This document shows positions 58,681-64,000 of a stretch of 64,000 nt of DNA, piece after piece (position 1 is the stretch's first letter; each line of letters opens with the position of its first letter). Both the position numbers and the translations under genes were made by a program. The stretch spans positions 22,087,377 through 22,151,376 of the forward strand of contig CM060080.1 of NCBI GenBank assembly GCA_030533445.1, read 5' to 3'. Under the pieces are notes generated by a model, which did not search any database, was not told the DNA's origin, and worked only from the letters and a program-made list of their open reading frames with translations. The stretch comes from Cyprinodon diabolis. Its lineage: Eukaryota > Chordata > Actinopteri > Cyprinodontiformes > Cyprinodontidae.

Positions 58681-60768
58681 CAAGGGTGTAGGTTTGATTT
58701 CAACTTTGGTAGGGACACTATTGGTCCTCAGTTTGATTGGTCTGATGTCATTGGTACTTTGGAAAAATATGCATGCTCTTTTTCTTGCTACATTAATACA
58801 AATCTTATAAGCACTACACACCCTTGATGCTGTTTATCAATGTTTAAAGCATCACTGGCTCTGATGAATGTGGAATTAGGACTTTTATTCCACTTTGAAA
58901 AAGTTTGCATTTAAACTTACCAGCGACAAAGACAATAGGTAAATACATGTCTATTTAACCAAATATAGTCTAAATATGTCTGTTATACGTGGATTTATCC
59001 TGTGTTTTCTTTTGAAGATATAGAATTGTGCATAGGTCAACCCCACTCTTATTTTTTCATCTAATATGTTCTCTCTGTACCAACCAAAATAATACATTCA
59101 AGGGACGGCAAATAAATGTATTGTATTTACATTTGCACTGGAACTATAAGAGGAACTGACACTGAACATTTAAAATATTAACTTTGCTATACAAGTTGTA
59201 CATCTGGGCTGTAGTTACTCCATTTCATGTATTTTATCTAGGGCTGACACAATTAATCATATTAATTTATTATTTAAATAATCGTCAACTAATTTAGTAA
59301 TTAATCATTAACTGGAGTATAGGGCCACTAAAATGGGCCTTTAGCCGACAGAGGGACCCACTTAGAACAGGAATCATACAAGATTGTAAAACTTTTTGTA
59401 AAAAATTTACCAGACATTAATGTTTATACTAATTTACTTATGGACCGTGTGGAAATCTAGAAAAATAGAATTAATGTAAACAGTGTTCCTCTGTTTGTCT
59501 TTATTCTATTTCTAGAAGTAAAGTCAATTAAATAGAACTATTTTTACGTGGAAAACAAAAAATCTTTTGCATCCTTCTCGTGTTATGTTCTATAAAAGAA
59601 ATAACACCTGAACTGCCGTCAAAAATAAAAACCATAATAGCAAAGAAATATTGATAAAAGGGAATCAGAAATTTTGATTGCTTACAGTCTTTGCTTGTTT
59701 ATTTTAACAGCAGTTTTCTGAACTCCTGTCTGACTCCGAATATTTAGTTTTATTAAATAAATCCTAACGTTGGTTACTTACATTTCTCAAATCAAAACCC
59801 TCTCCTGCTTCTTCACAGAACTACAATCAGAAGCTTTGGCCTGTTTTAGCGTATATAATACTTAGTTTTTTAATTGTACTACTTTCGTAGCCTATTGATA
59901 ACCGCCATATTCTAGTGTAATTTTTTTATTATTTCCCGCTCCAAGCAGGCACGCACACAAACATATAGAGTAGAAAACAAACAATCAGAAAGAGAGAAGG
60001 CGGAACTTAAAGCTACAGTGTGTAACTTTTAGCGACATCTAGCAGTCAGACTGCAGACTGCAGCAACATGAACATCTCCCCCCCACCGCTTCTCCCCCCC
60101 AACAGTACGGCGAGCGTTACGGGACAAAATGTCTTCCACGACTTCCGCATCACCTACCTTCTCAAGTGATGAGGTTTGTTTACATAGATCATTTTACAGA
60201 TAGTATTTCATTAGTCTGTGTAGGGTATAGATTTCATGTAGACTTAAGATAATAAATATACCCGTTATTTTTTCTACATCCTTGTGACATTTTGGCGATC
60301 TCGCAATCACTAGTTTGTTGGCTCTGCGCTGCCGTAGGGCAAAGATGTCTGCCTCCATGGCTGCGAGACCCGCTCCTATGTAATTATAAATAACGAATTC
60401 TAAGGCAACACAAATATTAAGGTTAAGAGGCTGAGCTCGTAGATGAAGATAAATAACATAGTTATGTATAATATATTACATTTCTGACTGTATATCCCTG
60501 TAATTGTTACACACTGTAGCTTTAAGGCAGAAAAATCAGAGAGTGGTGTTAAACAGCGCAGCACAGACAATGCGCTGCTACAAGACCAGGCAGCTGCAGC
60601 TACCAGGCAGAGACGCTGGGAGAGGAAAAGAAGCAACTGCCGCAACAACGCTGTATATCAAATTATAAACATATTGTTCACATTGAATTATTGGTAGGGA
60701 CAATTAGGTCGGTCCAAAATTTTGGTAGGGACATGTCCCTATGGTCCCTATGCAAACCTACGCCCATG
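58681..60768. mobile_element. non-autonomous hAT element (2088 bp) with 8-bp target duplication
   Basis: Left end CAAGGGTGTAGGTTTG; the right end reads CATGGGCGTAGGTTTG (14 of 16). Perfect 8-bp direct repeat GTTAGTAG at 58673-58680 and 60769-60776. 'ttggtagggaca' occurs at both subterminal ends. It carries the TTAA element copy 2. No transposase ORF found. Confidence 0.92.
60007..60525. mobile_element. TTAA-flanked miniature element, copy 2
   Basis: TTAA at 60007-60010 and 60522-60525. 16-bp perfect TIR AGCTACAGTGTGTAAC. Nested inside the hAT at 58681-60768. Same length as copy 1 in atrn intron 1. Confidence 0.88.
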
Positions 60769-60773
60769 GTTAG

Positions 60774-61686
60774 TAGGGTTGGGAATTGATAAGATTTTCA
60801 CGTTTCCGATTCCCTTATCGATTCTGTTAAATGATTCGATTCTCTTATTGATTCTCTTATAGATTCTGTTAACAATGAACTTGGTAAGTGCAAGGTGACA
60901 CTCGTCTACCTTCACCTGGGACATTCCATTTCTGCCTGCCTCGGCGGAAACAGAAGGCAGTGAACGAGAGCTGCCAGCCTCTGAGCCAGCCGGGCTACCC
61001 GTCTCGTCACAGTCATCTAAATCTAATGGAGAAGGCAACTGTTTAATGAAAAAGCATTAATGTACAATTTCAGGAAATAAACTAATCTCCCCCTGATTTT
61101 AATAACCGAGCGTCACCTTTCTTTCGTTGCCTGAACTGCGGAGCAACTTCGTAGCATGTTTAATAACCCCAAAGAGCGGTAGGAAATTAGTTTGTTTCCG
61201 GAAATGGTATATGATTTACTAGGAACCATATTAAGCACGGTGATATAAAACTAGGTACTGACCACCAGCGTTGCCTTCCATGCTGGTTGTAACTTTAGCT
61301 TCTGTCCGGAAGCATAAAAAAACACAGCATTTGTTAAAATGTATGCCATGTTGTGTATGCAGGTGTTTCTGAATGTTGGATGTATTTCCTCCTGCCGATG
61401 TAACAGCCACTTTGCAATGATTGCAAAGCACTGTGTTGCCATCTTTCTCTTCCTTAAGATGAAGCCAAACTTTTGATCGCTTTCCCCAATGGGACGCCAT
61501 TTTTTTTGTTTTGCTTTTCTAGACTCATGCCTGGTCATGTCTTACTTGCTTACTCAATGTCGTGTGCATAACTTGTGTAAAAACGTGACGCAAGTCGTGC
61601 TGTTAAGCGAACTGCCAAACGGTGCCATGGAATTGGAACACATGGAACCGGTTCTGAACAGAACCGGTTTTTGATTCCCATCCCTA
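60774..61686 (-). mobile_element. deleted hAT derivative encoding a BED finger
   Basis: Left end TAGGGTTGGGAAT; the right end reads TAGGGATGGGAATC on the other strand. If the hAT at 58681-60768 is ignored, the flanks become cctgttag and cctgtcca, sharing CCTGT; no full duplication is kept. Subterminal parts carry 'gattctgttaa' and 'gaaccggttctg' repeats. Confidence 0.75.
61255..61500 (-). pseudogene. BED-type zinc finger fragment of a hAT transposase
   Basis: From the ATG at 61500: MASHWGKRSKVWLHLKEEKD, then TVLCNHCKVAVTSAGG and NTSNIQKHLHTQHG. This is the C-x2-C...H-x4-H pattern with aromatic W of BED fingers (ZBED / hAT transposases). A second short piece on the same strand (60890-61038, MPSPLDLDDCDETGSPAGSE) looks like the acidic linker of the same protein. 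The catalytic part is deleted. Confidence 0.75.
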
Positions 61687-61989
61687 CCTGTCCAATGATC
61701 ATGGTCACTTACCTGTGTTGCTGACATGTGGGAGCAGGTTGGTAGAGCCTTGCAAGTGTTTCTCATCCTTGCTCGTTAAGGTCTGCTCACAGCCAGATTG
61801 TTAACCCCTATGGGTTCTGACAGAAGTTCTGACAGGGTTCTGACAGAAGTCTAGCAGAAATCACGTCTGTAAAGAGAGCCAACCGAGAAACTGCTTGACT
61901 TGTAGCCAGGGATTTGTCTGTAGTTCTGGGTTTTGAAACAAAAATTCATCAGACTTAAGTGACTTAGTTAGCTCAGCTTAAAGACTGAT

Positions 61990-62215
61990 CTAAACATTTG
62001 TAGATCTTAGTACGCATTTACAAATCTTAACACACATTTGTAAATCTGATTACAGATTTGTGACTTTTTTTACACATTTGCAAATCAATTACACACAAGT
62101 TATTTTACACAATTACAGATACTCGTACAGACAAATCTCCTCACACATTTTCAAAACCCACTGCACACACAAAAATCTAGATACAGACACACAACTCTCT
62201 GCACAAATTGGCAAA
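61990..62215. repeat. degenerate tandem repeat, unit about 20-24 bp
   Basis: Repeated, drifting versions of 'acacatttgtaaatct' and 'ttac', for example at 62010, 62030, 62070 and 62140, in one orientation. Confidence 0.7.
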
Positions 62216-62560
62216 TAACATTGCAACAATATTGCTCCCATAGCCAACCTCCATTAAATTTCAGAAAAGAAAAGCAAAGAAAATCGGTCGGCAAGCTGAA
62301 CACAGAGGGAACCAAGCTGCCTGAATAACGGCTTAGGGTAAAGGTGGAGGGAGCAAATGCGTGGCTGAGCCATGAATCCCTGCAGCGTAGCATGGATTAA
62401 TAGGCGTTGCAAAGGATGGAATCCAAGCTAAAGCTGGTTCAGGTGGGACCAGAAGTGAGCCTGTGAGAAGCCTTTTTAAGGGCCTACAGTAGTGAGTCCG
62501 AGCAGAGAGCAGACACTGGATGTCCTGGGTTAGAAGGCAACATCCCAACAATCGAACACA
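62216..62560. other. intergenic, no gene seen
   Basis: Short ORFs only; the purine-rich part at 62335-62520 may be an LTR remnant. Confidence 0.45.
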
Positions 62561-62833
62561 CACTGTAAAAACAATCTAGAAATAAGTAAAAATTTCTTAA
62601 ATTAAGTGTATTTAACCTTAATTTGAGTAGGTAAATGAGATACTTTGCCACTCTTAAAATAAGATAATTAGATAATATGCACTTGGAATAAGACAATGCA
62701 ATTGTGTTTTCTTATTTTAAGTGTAAATTGTCTTGTCCCATTGGCAAAATGTCTCTTTTACCTCCTCAATTCAAAAACAAATGCACTTATTTTAAGAAAA
62801 AATGACTCATCTAGATTCCGATTTTTGACTGTA
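62561..62833. mobile_element. miniature TIR element, about 270 bp
   Basis: Left end 'cactgtaaaaacaatctaga'; the right end reads 'tacagtcaaaaatcggaat' then 'ctagatg'. Internal 'cttattttaagtg' words are typical of the 'cactg.aaaaa' miniature elements of fish. Confidence 0.55.
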
Positions 62834-63465
62834 TGGTTAAATTCATGATTGATGCAAAACTGACTAATTTTTGGGAGATTCTCGCCTATTTTGCATACCC
62901 AAATGGAAAAGCAAAAAACTTAGGAACTGTAAGCCCAAATTACATGTGTGATACATTATTTGAAAGCTAACACCTTCTAGTTTCTGATTATATATATGAA
63001 AATTGGGTGAGTAAAACACAGCCCAAGCTGCATCAGTTAAAACATGACTCAAAGTTGTTTCTTTTATTCTAGAAAATTGTAGGTCTTTTTTTGAACAGCA
63101 GTAATAAATACATGCTTGCTTGTTGTGGCTGCTTTGTCATGTTTACATTTTGACATGCTGCTATATCTGTGCTCATGGTGTCTATAAAATCAACTTTGTG
63201 GTTGAACTAAGGAGAATCTAAGCTTTGCAAAGATGTCTAACGTGTCTATATTGGTAAATATTTTACGTGTGTAATTTTCATGCATTCTGAGTTATTATTT
63301 GTAAACGCTTTAAAATGGGTCGCCGGCGACTCAGGTGAGATACAGAAGAATCCAAATTTGTACTTTAAGTTGAAATTCACCCATAAGAGAGTTTGAGTAC
63401 AGAGTTTCAACATGTAGAATTTTGGTTTGTGTCAAAAAACAATGACAAAAAAAAATAATTTGTAG
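62834..63465. other. intergenic, AT-rich
   Basis: No repeat family or exon recognised. Confidence 0.6.
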
Positions 63466-64000
63466 GGTGTCCTGCCCCAAGTGGAGGAGTTTAAGTATCT
63501 CGGGATCTTGTTCACAAATGAGGGAAGAAGGGAGCGGGAGATCGACAGGCAGATTGGCGCAGCGTATGCCGTGAAGCGGGCGCTGTACCAGTCCGTCATC
63601 GTGAAGAGAGAGCTGAGTCAAAAAGCGAAGCTCTTGAGTTACCGGTCGATCTATGTTCCTACCCTCATCTATGGTCATGAACTCTGGGTCATGACCGAAA
63701 GAACGAGATCACGGATACAAGCGGCCGAAATGGGTTTCCTCCATAGGGTGGCTGGGCTCTCCCTTAGAGATACAGTGAAAGGCTTGATCATCGGAGTAGA
63801 GCCGCTGCTCCTCCACTTCGAGAGGAGCCAGTTGAGGTACCTCGGGCATCTGGTTAGGATGCCTCCTGGACGCCTCCCTGGTGAGGTGTTCCGGGCACGT
63901 CCCACCGAGGGGAGGCCCCGGGGAAGACCCAGGACACGCTGGAGAGACTATGTTTCTTGGCTGGCCTGGGCCGCCTTGGGGTTCCTCCTGTAGAGCTGGA
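63466..64000 (+). mobile_element. LINE 3' region, 5'-truncated, continues past window end
   Basis: An open frame from 63481 to the TAG at 63993 encodes the C-terminal part of a non-LTR pol: VEEFKYLGILFTNEGRRERE, IDRQIGAAYAVKRALYQS, YVPTLIYGHELWVMTERTRS, RIQAAEMGFLHRVAGLSLRD, LRYLGHLVRMPPGRLPGEVF and GRPRGRPRTRWRDYVSWLAW. The first codon is GTG, so there is no real start. The part after 'GLSLRD' is shortened relative to related copies I know, and the TAG replaces the usual P-E-E-L-E. Same family as the copy in atrn intron 8 but much better preserved. Confidence 0.9.

Noticed and set aside
44516..64000. A second host gene upstream of atrn
   Set aside because: All longer ORFs there belong to mobile elements or are biased shadows; no splice-bounded conserved exon seen.
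1..64000. CRISPR arrays, operons, tRNA or rRNA genes
   Set aside because: None seen on either strand; the window is vertebrate nuclear DNA.

Overview
The window is nuclear DNA of a bony fish (teleost). The evidence is split coding exons with GT-AG introns, AT-rich introns full of decayed transposons, microsatellites, a CpG-rich 5' end, and repeat families typical of teleosts: a non-LTR retrotransposon with a GHLVRMPPGRLP-type 3' end, many hAT elements, and the interspersed repeat that contains 'cacatgtca...tcaaggcacttta'. A cyprinodontiform-like fish is a guess only.

Only one host gene is supported: the 5' half of attractin (atrn), on the minus strand. Ten coding exons join in frame from the ATG at 44238 down to 4850 (1,624 coding bases, 541 complete codons). 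They encode a signal peptide or signal anchor, a first EGF-like module, a CUB domain, an EGF/laminin-EGF-like pair and the first part of the kelch propeller. Further exons (rest of the propeller, PSI/C-type lectin, laminin-EGF, transmembrane segment, tail) must lie below position 1. A CpG-rich segment at about 43985-44480, with a perfect cAMP-response-element palindrome at 44467, marks the likely promoter.

Positions 1-43987 are atrn introns. Notable contents are an antisense LINE copy in intron 8 with a 25-bp target-site duplication that abuts the exon 8 donor, a long G-run just after the weak exon 3 donor, a (TA)n tract in intron 9, an unidentified coding-like ORF in intron 5, and several terminal-inverted-repeat (TIR) elements in introns 1 and 2, one nested inside another.

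Positions 44500-64000, upstream of atrn, hold no convincing host gene. From about 50.4 kb this is a layered graveyard of mobile elements: Ty3/gypsy LTR-like pieces with a chromodomain remnant, two hAT elements with perfect 8-bp target duplications (53848-56203 and 58681-60768), a deleted hAT with the N-terminal part of its transposase (56593-57639), a BED-finger hAT derivative (60774-61686), a long-hairpin element with a perfect 10-bp duplication (58220-58408), and a LINE 3' end running off the window. The duplications allow a relative order of insertion to be read. I found no CRISPR array, operon, RNA gene or clearly new biological system. The most novel material is the nested, datable element stack, a possible captured coding fragment inside one small element, and the unidentified intron 5 ORF.
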